From CAJCIY01 sp036379355 (GTDB taxonomy: Bacteria > Actinomycetota > Actinomycetes > Mycobacteriales > CAJCIY01), in assembly GCA_036379355.1 (NCBI GenBank), contig DASVGV010000021.1, positions 1 to 37,873 of the forward strand: a stretch of 37,873 nucleotides of DNA. The letters run 5' to 3'. This document shows positions 21,660 to 29,426 of this stretch, piece by piece. Every line of letters begins with the position of its first letter. Position 1 is the stretch's first letter. A program made the translations under genes and the position numbers. The notes under the pieces are model-generated. The model saw nothing but the letters and a program-made list of their open reading frames with translations, had not been told where the DNA came from and did no database searches.

Positions 21660-22445
21660 GTGACGATCAACCGGCCTCCGCGAATCACGCGGCTCGGCAC
21701 CCTCGCGCGCGGTGCCGCGCTCGGCGCTGCGCTGCTCGCCGCGCTCGCCGCCTGCGCCGGCTCCCCCGCCCAGGTGCGTACCGCGCCGAGCTCTCCGGCT
21801 GCCGCCGCAGCCGCCCTCGCCACCCGCGCGCACCTCGGCGCGGGCCTGTCGTTCACCGCGACGTACGCGGTGTCCGGGACGGCCACGACGGTGCGGGTGT
21901 GGGTGACCCCCGCGGTCTACCGCGTCGAGGTCAGCCAGGGAGCGAACACCGCCGCGCTGTACGGATCGGCCGTGGGCACGGCCGCGTGCCCCGAACAGAC
22001 CGGGCTGCCGACCGTCTGCTACGTCGTCGCCGGGCCGGGCAAGGCCGTACCGGCCCGCTTCGACGCGGGCATCGAGCACGTGTTCCGGCGTGACCTCACG
22101 GCGCTCGCCGCCGGAGCGCGGGGCTTCACGGTCAGCGAGGAACAGCCGGCCGCGGCGGTCACCGCCGTGGCCCCGGACGCTCGCTGCTTCACCGTCGCTC
22201 CCACTCCGGGACTGCCCGCCCTGACCGAGGGGCTGACCGGCTTCGTCGACCCGGGGACCTACTGCCTCAGTGCCGCCGGGCTGCCCGTGCAGCTGCGGTT
22301 CGCGTCCGGCACGCTCACCCTGGTCAGCCATGGTGGGGCGCCGCAGGAGGTCGCCCTCCGGCTGCCCGTGCCGCCCCAGCCGCTGCCCGCCAGCCTTGCC
22401 GCCTCCCCGAGCGCGATGCCGACGCTGCCGAAGGCCTTCGGCTGA
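21660..22445 (+). CDS. lipoprotein of unknown function
   Basis: A 261-residue exported protein. The GTG start gives a signal peptide with an Arg-containing n-region (TINRPPRITRLGTLARG), a hydrophobic core and the lipobox LAAC at about residue 36, so the mature protein is lipid-anchored. I do not recognise the domain; the mature part is rich in small residues and includes four later cysteines (AACPEQTGLPTVCYVV, DARCFTV, TYCLSAAG), probably in disulfides, which suggests a compact beta-rich fold. Start choice: GAGG lies 8 nt upstream of GTG 21660. The gene is divergent from lysC with 18 bases between start codons and converges on recR with one base between stops. No clear role; it is inserted in an otherwise housekeeping row. 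Confidence 0.8.
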   Translation: MTINRPPRITRLGTLARGAALGAALLAALAACAGSPAQVRTAPSSPAAAAAALATRAHLGAGLSFTATYAVSGTATTVRVWVTPAVYRVEVSQGANTAALYGSAVGTAACPEQTGLPTVCYVVAGPGKAVPARFDAGIEHVFRRDLTALAAGARGFTVSEEQPAAAVTAVAPDARCFTVAPTPGLPALTEGLTGFVDPGTYCLSAAGLPVQLRFASGTLTLVSHGGAPQEVALRLPVPPQPLPASLAASPSAMPTLPKAFG

Positions 22446-22446
22446 C

Positions 22447-23046
22447 TCAGTTGGCGACCAGCCGGCGGCCCTCGAACGCGCGGCCGAGCGTCACCTCGTC
22501 CGCGTACTCCAAGTCGCCGCCCACCGGCAGGCCGGACGCCAGCCGCGTGACCCGCAGACCCATCGGGCCGATCATGCGGGCCAGGTACGTCGCGGTCGCC
22601 TCACCCTCGGTGTTCGGGTCGGTCGCGAGGATGACCTCCTGCACCGCGCCGTCGGCCAGGCGCGCCATCAGCTCGCGGATGCGCAGGTCGTCGGGACCGA
22701 TTCCCTCGATCGGCGAGATCGCGCCGCCGAGCACGTGGTAGCGGCCGCGGAACTCGCGCGTCCGCTCGATCGCGACGACGTCCTTGGGCTCCTCGACGAC
22801 GCAGATCACGTCCTGGCCGCGCCGCGGGTCCCGGCAGATGCGGCACTCGTCCTGCTCGGCCACGTTCCCGCACACCGTGCAGAACCGGACCTTGTCCTTC
22901 ACCTCCGTCAGCGCGTGGGCGAGCCGGGCGACGTCGGCGGGATCGGCCGCGAGCAGGTGGAAGGCGATCCGCTGCGCGGACTTGGGCCCGACGCCGGGCA
23001 GCCGGCCGAGCTCCTCGATCAGGTCCTGGACCGGGCCCTCGTACAT
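22447..23046 (-). CDS. recR: recombination protein RecR
   Basis: A 199-residue DNA-gap recombination-mediator protein that works with RecF and RecO. The N-terminal HhH region LIEELGRLPGVGPKSAQRIAFHLL binds DNA, the zinc finger uses C56, C59, C68 and C71, and the Toprim domain has VCVVEEPKDVVAIER and ATDPNTEGEAT. The C-terminal segment GLPVGGDLEYADEVTLGRAFEGR is characteristic. The ATG shares an A with the ebfC stop (TGATG), so recR is translationally coupled to ebfC. The usual order dnaX-ebfC-recR is preserved apart from an SDR gene. Confidence 0.97.
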   Translation of the reverse strand: MYEGPVQDLIEELGRLPGVGPKSAQRIAFHLLAADPADVARLAHALTEVKDKVRFCTVCGNVAEQDECRICRDPRRGQDVICVVEEPKDVVAIERTREFRGRYHVLGGAISPIEGIGPDDLRIRELMARLADGAVQEVILATDPNTEGEATATYLARMIGPMGLRVTRLASGLPVGGDLEYADEVTLGRAFEGRRLVAN

Positions 23047-23402
23047 CAGAAGGGAAGGCCTCCCCCGAGGCCGGCCGTCAGCGGCCCCATGGTCGTCTCC
23101 GCGAGGGCGGTCGCCTTGGTCTGCGCGTCCTTCACGGCGTAGACGACGAGGTCGACCAGCGTGTCGACGTCGTCCGGGTCGACGACCTCGGGCTTGACCG
23201 CGAGCCCGAGCAGCTCGCCCGTACCCGACACCGTGGCCGTCACGAGGCCGTTGCCCGCGCTGCCCTCGACCTGTGCGTCGGCCAGCTCCTGCTGGGCGAC
23301 CGCCATCTGCTGCTGCATCTTCTGCGCCTGCTGCATCAGCTTCTGCATGTTGGGCTGCCCGCCGCCACCGGGGAAACCGCCGCCGCGCCCCTGCTTCGCC
23401 AT
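23046..23402 (-). CDS. ebfC: nucleoid-associated protein EbfC/YbaB
   Basis: A 118-residue small DNA-binding protein with the EbfC/YbaB family signature: a Gly-rich start (AKQGRGGGFPGGGGQPN), the helix MQKLMQQAQKMQQQMAVAQQELADAQVEG and the beta segment VTATVSGTGELLGLAVKPEVVDPDDVDTLVDLVVYAVKDAQ. The family forms dimers that bind and compact DNA. The ATG at 23402 lies 7 nt after TACCCT. It overlaps recR and lies in the same direction as dnaX, the classical arrangement. Gly/Met/Gln richness is normal for the family. Confidence 0.96.
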   Translation of the reverse strand: MAKQGRGGGFPGGGGQPNMQKLMQQAQKMQQQMAVAQQELADAQVEGSAGNGLVTATVSGTGELLGLAVKPEVVDPDDVDTLVDLVVYAVKDAQTKATALAETTMGPLTAGLGGGLPF

Positions 23403-23409
23403 ACCGGCA

Positions 23410-23415
23410 AGGGTA
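23410..23415 (-). promoter_or_regulatory. putative -10 element of ebfC-recR
   Basis: TACCCT lies 7 nt before the ebfC ATG, the same element and spacing as before ponA2. It suggests ebfC-recR has its own leaderless promoter in addition to any read-through from dnaX. Confidence 0.5.
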
Positions 23416-23440
23416 CGGCGCGCACCCGCATCGGCCGCCC

Positions 23441-24412
23441 TCAGGCTGCGAAGGGATCGATCCCGGTGAGCTGGGCCGACAGCTCCCAGAGCCGCGCTGC
23501 TGCCTCGGCGTCGATCGCATGCGCGTCCACGCCGCGGAATCGGGCCATCGGCGACGCGGGTTCGGTCGGTGCGGCGATGTCGCAGTCCTCGCAGTAGACC
23601 CCGCCCATCCCGTCGAGCTGCGGCGACGTCGCCGCCCAGACCGAGGTCGCAGCTCCCTGCTCCGGTGACTTGAACCGCTCGTTGACGGTGCCGTCCTCGG
23701 TCATCCACCCGGCGGCAACCATCTCCTCGCGCGGCAGGTGCCGCTGCAGCGACGTCATGATCCCGCCGGGATGGACGGCGAATGCCCGGACACCGGCGCC
23801 CTGGCCACGAGCGTCGAGATGCACCGCGAACAGCGCGTTCGCGGTCTTCGCCTGCCCGTACGCCTGCCACTTGTCGTACGGCGTGGCGGTGAACATCGGG
23901 TCGTCGAAGCGGATCCCGGACAGCTTGTGACCGGTCGAGGACAGCGCGACGACCCGAGAACCGCTGCCCGCGGACAGCGCTGGCCAGAGCAGACCGGTGA
24001 GGGCGTAGTGGCCGAGGTGGTTGGTCGCCAGCTGCGACTCCCATCCCGGACCGACCCGCGTCTCGGGGTTGGCCATGACGGCGGCGTTGTTGACCAAGAT
24101 GTCGAGTCCTCGGCCGGACGACAGGTAGCTCGCCGCGAAGGCGCGGACACTGTCCAGGTCGGCGAGGTCGAGCGGCTCCACGTCCACTCCGTCGATCCCC
24201 GCTAGCTCGCCGCGGGCATGCTCCGGACGCCGGGCCGCGACCACGACGTGCGCACCGGCTCCGGCGAGCGCTCGCGTGGTCTCGAGGCCGAGTCCCGAGT
24301 AGCCACCGGTCACGATCGCGGTGGTGCCGGTCAGGTCGCGGCCCTCGAGGACCTCGGACGCGGTGGAGCGGTGTCCGTACCCGCTGGGGATCGGACGCTG
24401 AGGAGTCGTCAT
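23441..24412 (-). CDS. short-chain dehydrogenase/reductase (SDR)
   Basis: A 323-residue Rossmann oxidoreductase, longer than classical SDRs (about 250 residues), with a 25-residue N-terminal extension. The cofactor motif is TGGYSGLG (residues 35-42), NNA at 108-110, catalytic Ser near 158-159 (SSTGHK) and Y185-xxx-K189. The region EDCDIAAPTEPASPMARFRGVDAHAIDAEAAARLWELSAQL resembles the C-terminus of retinol-dehydrogenase or WWOX-like SDRs in actinobacteria. Substrate unknown. It sits between dnaX and ebfC, genes normally adjacent, and has its own TAGCGT promoter, so it is probably an acquired insertion in the recombination operon. Confidence 0.9.
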   Translation of the reverse strand: MTTPQRPIPSGYGHRSTASEVLEGRDLTGTTAIVTGGYSGLGLETTRALAGAGAHVVVAARRPEHARGELAGIDGVDVEPLDLADLDSVRAFAASYLSSGRGLDILVNNAAVMANPETRVGPGWESQLATNHLGHYALTGLLWPALSAGSGSRVVALSSTGHKLSGIRFDDPMFTATPYDKWQAYGQAKTANALFAVHLDARGQGAGVRAFAVHPGGIMTSLQRHLPREEMVAAGWMTEDGTVNERFKSPEQGAATSVWAATSPQLDGMGGVYCEDCDIAAPTEPASPMARFRGVDAHAIDAEAAARLWELSAQLTGIDPFAA

Positions 24413-24418
24413 GGCCGC

Positions 24419-24424
24419 ACGCTA
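24419..24424 (-). promoter_or_regulatory. putative -10 element of the SDR gene
   Basis: TAGCGT lies 6 nt before the SDR ATG; no Shine-Dalgarno is visible. Confidence 0.5.
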
Positions 24425-24659
24425 GTGGGCGACCGGAGTTGACGAAGCGAGGAGCGGCGACCCCCACCTGGCTGTGGTCACCGGGGCAGTGACCAGATCG
24501 GCCTCCAAACGTCCGCGTGCTGCAGCGATCCCGTGACGTCCCCGCTCACCGGGCCGGCGAACGCGATCGACAGCGCGTCCTTGGAGACGGATCAGGTCAG
24601 GTGCGACGCGGACTGTCGGCATATGGGCGCCGGTCAGCAGCGCCGATCATCAAGGCAGC
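24425..24659. other. 235-bp gap between dnaX and the SDR gene
   Basis: No supported gene. A 66-codon minus-strand reading (24422-24622) has no recognisable domain. A shifted minus-strand frame over about 24480-24590 reads SKDALSIAFAGPVSGDV with a stop at each side; it could be a decayed gene tail but I cannot show it. An inverted repeat lies at 24475-24495. Confidence 0.4.
24475..24495. repeat. inverted repeat upstream of the SDR promoter
   Basis: TGGTCAC and GTGACCA, perfect 7-bp arms around a 7-bp spacer, about 51 bp upstream of the SDR -10. It may be a regulator-binding site for the SDR gene or part of a dnaX terminator; the sequence alone does not decide. Confidence 0.5.
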
Positions 24660-26453
24660 TCAGCCGGTGTCGGTGTCGCTGATCACCGTGGCGCCGAAGG
24701 CCTCGCGGGCGAGCGCGACCGGGTCGGGCTCCGCACGCGGCGACGCCGACGCGGACGCGGCCGGTCCCGGACCGGCGCCATTCGCCGGATCGGTGACGTC
24801 GACGGGATCCGGTGACGGCTCGTCGGCCGGGCCGTCGCCGGGGGCAAACCCTTCCACCGCGGGGGCGGCCGGCTGCTCGTTCAGCGTGACGGAGACGCGC
24901 CAGCTGCCGCCGACGACTTCGCTGAGCGCCTCGGCGAGGACGGCGGGGCCGGTCCCGTTCTCGAACTGCCGGGCGATCGGCGCGAGGGTGAACGCCAGGG
25001 TGACGCGGTCGCCTGCCACCGAGGAGACCTGCGCGTGCTCGTGGAGCATGAAGTACGGGACGCGCTGGCGCTTCTTGACGGCGTCGAGCACGACCGGCCA
25101 CGACTCGCGCAGGCGCGTGGCATCGACCGTCCCCGGCGCCGGCGCCGGCGGCACCGAGGCCGAGGCCGCTGGAGGCGCGGCCGGTGCCGGAGTGGACGGT
25201 GGCGGAGTGGACGGTGCCGGAGCGGACGCAGCAGCGGGCGGCGCGGGGGGAGCAGCGGACGGGGGCGGCGTGGCCACCGGCGTGGATGGCGCCTGCGCCT
25301 GCGCCACGGACAGCCGGCGCTCGACCGCGTCCAGCCGCGCAGCGAGTGACCCCGCGTCGCCGCTCGCCGCAGGCAGCAGCAGCCGCGCGCAGACCAGCTC
25401 GAGGACGAGCCGGGGCGACGTCGTGCCCCGCATCTCGACGAGGCCGTTGGCGACCACGTCCGCCGCCCGCGAGAGCTCCGCCGCGCCCAGCACCGACGCC
25501 TGTTGGCGCATCCGGTCGAGCTGGTCGGGGGGGACACCCTCGACCAGGCCGCGTTCGGCGGCCTCGGGTACGGCGGAGATCAGCACGAGGTCGCGCAGCC
25601 GCTCCAGCAGGTCCTGGGCGAACGACCGGGGGTCGTGCCCGGCGCCGATGACCTGCTCGACGACGCCGAACAGCGCCGCCCCGTCCCGCGCGGACAGCGC
25701 GAGCGTCGCCTCGTCGAGCAGGACGGCGTCGGTGACGCCGAGGAGGGCGGCCGCCTGCTCGTACGTCGTCACGCCGGCGGCGAGCAGCTGGTCGAGGACG
25801 GACATCGCGTCGCGTACCGACCCGGCGCCGGCGCGGACGACCAGCGGCAGCACCTCCGGGGGAAGGTGCGCGCCCTCCGCCTCGGTGAGGCGGGCCAGGT
25901 GGTCGCGCAGCGCCCCCGGCGGCACGAGGCGGAAGTGGTAGGCGAAGGTCCGCGAGCGGATCGTCGGCAGGACCTTGTCCGGCTCGGTCGTCGCGAAGAT
26001 GAACACCAGGTAGTCCGGCGGCTCCTCGACGACCTTGAGCAGCGCGTTGAAGCCGTCGCGGCTGACCTGATGGGCCTCGTCGATGACGAACACGCGGTAG
26101 CGGCCGGACGCCGGCCGGTACAGCGCCCGCTCGCGCAGGTCCCGCGCGTCGTCGACGCCGCCGTGCGACGCGGCGTCGATCTCGATCACGTCGATGGCGC
26201 TGCCGCTGCGGATCGCGACGCAGTGCTCGCACTCGCCGCACGGCGTCGGTGTCGGGCCGTGCACGCAGTTCAGCGACGCGGCGAGGATCCGCGCGGAGGA
26301 CGTCTTGCCGCAGCCGCGCGGGCCGGAGAACAGGTACGCATGGTGCGTGCGGCCGGACTCGAGGGCGGCGATGAGCGCGGAGGTGACGTGTTCCTGACCG
26401 ACGACCTCCGCGAACGTACGAGGCCGGTAGCGGTTGTAGAGCGCTGCCGCCAT
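24660..26453 (-). CDS. dnaX: DNA polymerase III subunit gamma/tau
   Basis: A 597-residue clamp-loader ATPase. The AAA+ part has Walker A GPRGCGKTS (residues 44-52), a zinc module with C63, C72, C75 and C78, Walker B VFVIDEAHQ and sensor TTEPDKVLPTIRSR. After domain III (LDQLLAAGVTTYEQAAALL...) comes a Pro/Ala/Ser-rich linker (about 400-455) that contains a 15-bp tandem repeat, then a C-terminal domain (TRLRESWPVVLDAVKKRQRVPYFMLHEHAQV). I see no clear frameshift signal (A AAA AAG) in this GC-rich gene, so I do not claim a short gamma form. SD GGGGAGG precedes the ATG. The SRP RNA lies just upstream on the same strand, a common arrangement. Confidence 0.97.
   Translation of the reverse strand: MAAALYNRYRPRTFAEVVGQEHVTSALIAALESGRTHHAYLFSGPRGCGKTSSARILAASLNCVHGPTPTPCGECEHCVAIRSGSAIDVIEIDAASHGGVDDARDLRERALYRPASGRYRVFVIDEAHQVSRDGFNALLKVVEEPPDYLVFIFATTEPDKVLPTIRSRTFAYHFRLVPPGALRDHLARLTEAEGAHLPPEVLPLVVRAGAGSVRDAMSVLDQLLAAGVTTYEQAAALLGVTDAVLLDEATLALSARDGAALFGVVEQVIGAGHDPRSFAQDLLERLRDLVLISAVPEAAERGLVEGVPPDQLDRMRQQASVLGAAELSRAADVVANGLVEMRGTTSPRLVLELVCARLLLPAASGDAGSLAARLDAVERRLSVAQAQAPSTPVATPPPSAAPPAPPAAASAPAPSTPPPSTPAPAAPPAASASVPPAPAPGTVDATRLRESWPVVLDAVKKRQRVPYFMLHEHAQVSSVAGDRVTLAFTLAPIARQFENGTGPAVLAEALSEVVGGSWRVSVTLNEQPAAPAVEGFAPGDGPADEPSPDPVDVTDPANGAGPGPAASASASPRAEPDPVALAREAFGATVISDTDTG
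25183..25227 (+). repeat. 15-bp tandem repeat in the dnaX linker
   Basis: Three 15-bp units of the form GGTGCCGGAGTGGAC (the second has GGTGGCG, the third AGCGG) lie in the Pro/Ser/Ala linker of dnaX and add five-residue units. Slippage-prone but in frame, so length variation would be tolerated. Confidence 0.85.
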
Positions 26454-26475
26454 GTGCCGTACCTCCCCGCGTGAT

Positions 26476-26566
26476 GGGACCCCCCGCGCACCCGACAGAG
26501 CCCACGTACCCTTGCTGCCTTCCGGCCCTGGGGGAGTTGGCAGGGTGTTCGCCGCGCGAGGGGTCT
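26476..26566 (-). ncRNA. ffs: signal recognition particle RNA (small bacterial type)
   Basis: The minus strand contains the universal SRP domain IV loop CCGGAAGGCAGCAA (26525-26512), and the arms around it pair, with 5' GACCCC complementary to 3' GGGGTC. The 5' end is set by a TAGAGT element 6 nt upstream; the 3' end is set by the pairing and is approximate. The RNA binds Ffh and targets nascent membrane proteins. It lies just upstream of dnaX on the same strand, as in many bacteria. Ends are good to a few bases. Confidence 0.92.
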
Positions 26567-26572
26567 GGGGCG

Positions 26573-26578
26573 ACTCTA
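26573..26578 (-). promoter_or_regulatory. putative -10 element of the SRP RNA
   Basis: TAGAGT is followed after 6 nt by the A that begins the base-paired SRP RNA. It may also drive dnaX by read-through. Confidence 0.55.
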
Positions 26579-26606
26579 GTGGGATCCGCGCACCCGCCGG
26601 TCCACC

Positions 26607-27566
26607 TCATCCGCCCAGGGCGGACCCGCCCGCGACGAGGCCGACGAGCCGCGTGACGACGTAGCCCAGCCCGATCCCGGCGGCCGGCCCGATCAGCCAG
26701 CCGCGGCCGATGGCGGCCAGCGTGGCGGCGTGCACGGTGTGCCGGCCACGGGCCAGCCCCGCCCCGGCCATCGCGCCGACGAGCGCCTGGTTCATCGACG
26801 TGAAGAGGCCGAAGGCGACCGCCAGCAGGACGACGACCGCCTGGACGAGCTGGCCGGCGGTGGCCATCGACGCGTCGACGGTGACGATGTCGAACGCCAC
26901 CTTCTCCAGCAGCGGCCTCCCCCAGGTCAGGACCCCGGCGGCCAGCCCGGCGCCACCGAGGAGCCCCGCCTCGAGCGGGGTGACGGTGCGCGTACCCACC
27001 AGGGCGCCGGTGGCGTTGGCCACGTCGTTGGCGCCCATGCTGAACGAGGCGACCGCGCCCACGGCCACCAGAGCCATCGGCAGCGTCCGCGCGTCGCGGA
27101 TCCGGGAGCGGGCCTGGTCCAGCACGCGGGTGAGACCGAAGCCGAGACCGCCCGCGACCGCCGGCGCCAACACCCACAGGACGACCAGCCCGCCGACGGT
27201 CGCCCAGTGCACCCCGGTCCCGACTCCGAGCGCCACCCCACCCACGGTGAAGACCAGGATCTGGATCGTCGAGGTCGGAATCCGTAGCCGGTTGAACGCG
27301 CTGGTGAGGGCGAACGCGACCGCCAGCACGACGATCTCCGCGGGTACTCGCAGTGGCCGATCGACGAGAGTGAAGCCCACGGTCCGGGCAACGCGGTGAC
27401 TGGCCACGGCCGCGCCGATCAGGCTCAGCGGAGCCATGATCAGCAGCGCCCGCCGCGCGGTCACCGCCCCGAGTGCGTGGGGCATGCCCATGCAGGCACC
27501 GGTGTAGTGCGCCCCCATCGAGTACGCGAACGCAACCGCGAGGACGAGAAGGGCTGCGGTCGGCAT
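26607..27566 (-). CDS. PiT-family inorganic phosphate transporter (atypical)
   Basis: A 319-residue membrane protein with about ten hydrophobic helices. The C-terminal repeat has the intact PiT motif MGANDVANATGALVGTRTVTP. The corresponding N-terminal repeat reads MGAHYTGACMGMPHALGA, in which the conserved Asn and Asp (GAND) are His and Tyr. It is shorter than usual PiT proteins (about 350-500 residues). Transporters of this group move phosphate with cations; with one of the two conserved acidic motifs lost, transport activity or substrate may differ. It lies 9 nt downstream of the VOC gene in the same direction, probably one operon with it. Confidence 0.82.
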   Translation of the reverse strand: MPTAALLVLAVAFAYSMGAHYTGACMGMPHALGAVTARRALLIMAPLSLIGAAVASHRVARTVGFTLVDRPLRVPAEIVVLAVAFALTSAFNRLRIPTSTIQILVFTVGGVALGVGTGVHWATVGGLVVLWVLAPAVAGGLGFGLTRVLDQARSRIRDARTLPMALVAVGAVASFSMGANDVANATGALVGTRTVTPLEAGLLGGAGLAAGVLTWGRPLLEKVAFDIVTVDASMATAGQLVQAVVVLLAVAFGLFTSMNQALVGAMAGAGLARGRHTVHAATLAAIGRGWLIGPAAGIGLGYVVTRLVGLVAGGSALGG

Positions 27567-27575
27567 GGGATGGCG

Positions 27576-27956
27576 TCAGCCGTTGGCGGAGTGGACCGGC
27601 GGCGCCCACGCGGGACGCGCGATGAGGCAGAACGGGTGCCCGGCGGGGTCGGCGTACACGTGGTCGCTGCCCAGGGGGCGTGCACCCAGTGCCATGACCT
27701 CGTCGTGCGCGACCGCAAGGTCGTCGACCATGACGTCGAGGTGGAACTGCTGCGGTCGGGCGGGATCAGCCCACTCCGGTGGCTGATGGTTCGGAGCGAG
27801 CTGGAAGGCGATGCCCGAGGTCTGGTCGCTCCGGGAGATCACCACCCAGTCCGAGCTGCGATACGTCACCGGCAGGCCCGTGAGCTCGGTATAGAACTCG
27901 GCGAGCTCGGCGGGATGCGGACAGTCGATGACCACGTGGTGCAGTCGACCGATCAT
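27576..27956 (-). CDS. VOC-superfamily (glyoxalase-like) protein
   Basis: A 126-residue single VOC module with two beta-alpha-beta-beta-beta halves: GRLHHVVIDCPHPAELAEFYTELTGLPVTYRSSDWVVISR and QQFHLDVMVDDLAVAHDEVMALGARPLG... YADPAGHPFCLIARP. The His residues at 6-7 and in QFHLDV could be metal ligands; the final Glu of the classical glyoxalase is not present (FCLI), typical of the glyoxalase-like subfamily with unknown activity. ATG follows AAGGGAAG at good spacing. It lies between the amidase and the PiT gene on the same strand. Confidence 0.85.
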   Translation of the reverse strand: MIGRLHHVVIDCPHPAELAEFYTELTGLPVTYRSSDWVVISRSDQTSGIAFQLAPNHQPPEWADPARPQQFHLDVMVDDLAVAHDEVMALGARPLGSDHVYADPAGHPFCLIARPAWAPPVHSANG

Positions 27957-27991
27957 GGCTTCCCTTCAGCTGGTCCTGATCCGCTGTGCGG

Positions 27992-29386
27992 TCAGTGGAT
28001 CTGTGGCGGCGGGATGGCGGGACGGGCCCGCTCGTAGGCGTACGCGTACGAGCACAGCGCCGCGTCCGATCCGGCGGTGCCCGCGAACATGATCCCGACC
28101 GGCAGCCCGTCGGCGAGCCCGCTCGGGACGGTGACCGCCGGGTAGCCCGCCACCGCCGTCGGCGTCGACCCCGCGCCGGCGATGTGCCCGTCGCCGCCGT
28201 CACCGAGACGGATCGGCCAGGCCCGCGGGTACGTCGGCCAGACGAGAGCGTCCAGCTCGTGCCGTCGGAGCGTCGCATCGATGCCCTCGTCGCGGGCGAG
28301 CCGCAGCGCATCCGCGCGCGCAGCCGGATACGCCGGGTCAGCGCGACCGCCTGTGGCCCAGGCCTTCTCGAGGATGTCCTGGCCGAACCACACCAGCTCG
28401 ACGTCGGCGTGGGCCGCGTTCCACGCCATCAGCTCGCCGAGGTCGCGCGGCGCGCCGTCTCGCGCCGCGAGGTAGGACGCGAGGTCGTCCTTGAACTCGC
28501 AGGTGAGGACGGTCACCTCGTGCGGAGCGTCGCGGAGCTCGGCCGCCGTCGCCACGTCCGCCGGGTCCACGACGGTCGCGCCCAGGCGGCTGAGGACGCC
28601 GAGCGCGTCCTCCAGGGCCGCGTCCGCGCCGGTGTCGTACCCGCAGTAGACCTCGCGCGCCACGCCGATTCGCTTGCCCTGCAGGCTGTTTCGGTCGAGT
28701 TGGATCGCGCGGCCGGCGAGCACCGACAGGACGCGCGCGGCATCCTCGACGGTCCGCGCGATCGGGCCGACGACGTCCTGCGACGCGGCGATGGGGATCA
28801 CGCCGCCGGCGGGGACGAGCCCGAGCGTGGGCTTGATGCCGACGACGCCGTTCAGCGCGGCCGGGCACAGGATCGAGCCGTCGGTCTCGGTCCCGATCGC
28901 GAACGGGACGAACCGCGCGGCGACGGCCGCTGCGGACCCGGCCGACGACCCTCCCGGCGAGCGCGCCGTGTCGTACGGGTTCCGGCACTGGCCGCCGAGT
29001 GCGGACCAGCCTGACGACGACTCCAGCGAGCGGAAGTTCGCCCACTCGCTGAGGTTGGCCGTGCCGAGGAGCAGCGCCCCTGCGTCGAGCAGGCGCTGGA
29101 GCGCCGGCGCATTGCGCTTCGGCGGCCGGGCGCCCGCCATCGCCGCCGAGCCGGCGGTCGTGGGCAGGCCGGGTACGACGGTGTCGACGTTGCCCTTGAC
29201 GAGGAACGGCACGCCGGCGAGCGGGCCGTGTCCACCCTGAGCCGTCCGGTCCAGGTCGAGGACGGTGTGCAGCCGGTCGTCGTACGCGTCGATGCGGGCG
29301 AGCGACGCGGCGGCGGCCTCGGAGCCGTCGACGCGGCCGGCCGCGATGTCGACGACGCCGGCGCCGGTCAGCGCATCCTCGGTCAC
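27992..29386 (-). CDS. amidase signature-family hydrolase
   Basis: A 464-residue enzyme with the Ser-cisSer-Lys triad: K64 in FLVKGNVD, cis-Ser near 147 in SPGGSSAGS, and the nucleophile S171 in ETDGSILCPA. Other signature segments are GTANLSEWANFRS and NPYDTARSPGG, and VVGIKPTLGLVPAGGVIP. This family includes indoleacetamide, nicotinamide and other amidases, so the substrate is open. It is not GatA, since gatB and gatC are absent here. GTG at 29386 with GAGG about 8 nt upstream. It is encoded divergently from tRNA-Ser. Confidence 0.9.
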   Translation of the reverse strand: MTEDALTGAGVVDIAAGRVDGSEAAAASLARIDAYDDRLHTVLDLDRTAQGGHGPLAGVPFLVKGNVDTVVPGLPTTAGSAAMAGARPPKRNAPALQRLLDAGALLLGTANLSEWANFRSLESSSGWSALGGQCRNPYDTARSPGGSSAGSAAAVAARFVPFAIGTETDGSILCPAALNGVVGIKPTLGLVPAGGVIPIAASQDVVGPIARTVEDAARVLSVLAGRAIQLDRNSLQGKRIGVAREVYCGYDTGADAALEDALGVLSRLGATVVDPADVATAAELRDAPHEVTVLTCEFKDDLASYLAARDGAPRDLGELMAWNAAHADVELVWFGQDILEKAWATGGRADPAYPAARADALRLARDEGIDATLRRHELDALVWPTYPRAWPIRLGDGGDGHIAGAGSTPTAVAGYPAVTVPSGLADGLPVGIMFAGTAGSDAALCSYAYAYERARPAIPPPQIH

Positions 29387-29413
29387 GCGGACATCCTCGC
29401 CGACGCGGTCCCG

Positions 29414-29419
29414 TTATCC
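29414..29419 (+). promoter_or_regulatory. putative -10 element of tRNA-Ser
   Basis: TATCCT is followed after 7 nt by the first base of the mature tRNA, so transcription could start at the tRNA 5' end with little or no leader. Confidence 0.45.
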
Positions 29420-29426
29420 TCTCCGG

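Noticed and set aside
24422..24622. 66-codon minus-strand reading frame in the dnaX-SDR gap
   Set aside because: No recognisable domain, start context or conservation evidence; could be chance in GC-rich DNA.
25000..26453. Programmed frameshift in dnaX giving a short gamma subunit
   Set aside because: No A AAA AAG slippery sequence or downstream pairing seen; the GC-rich gene seems to make only tau.
24634..27609. 991-codon minus-strand open frame
   Set aside because: Covers dnaX, the SRP RNA and the PiT gene in another frame; composition is Arg/Gly noise without motifs.
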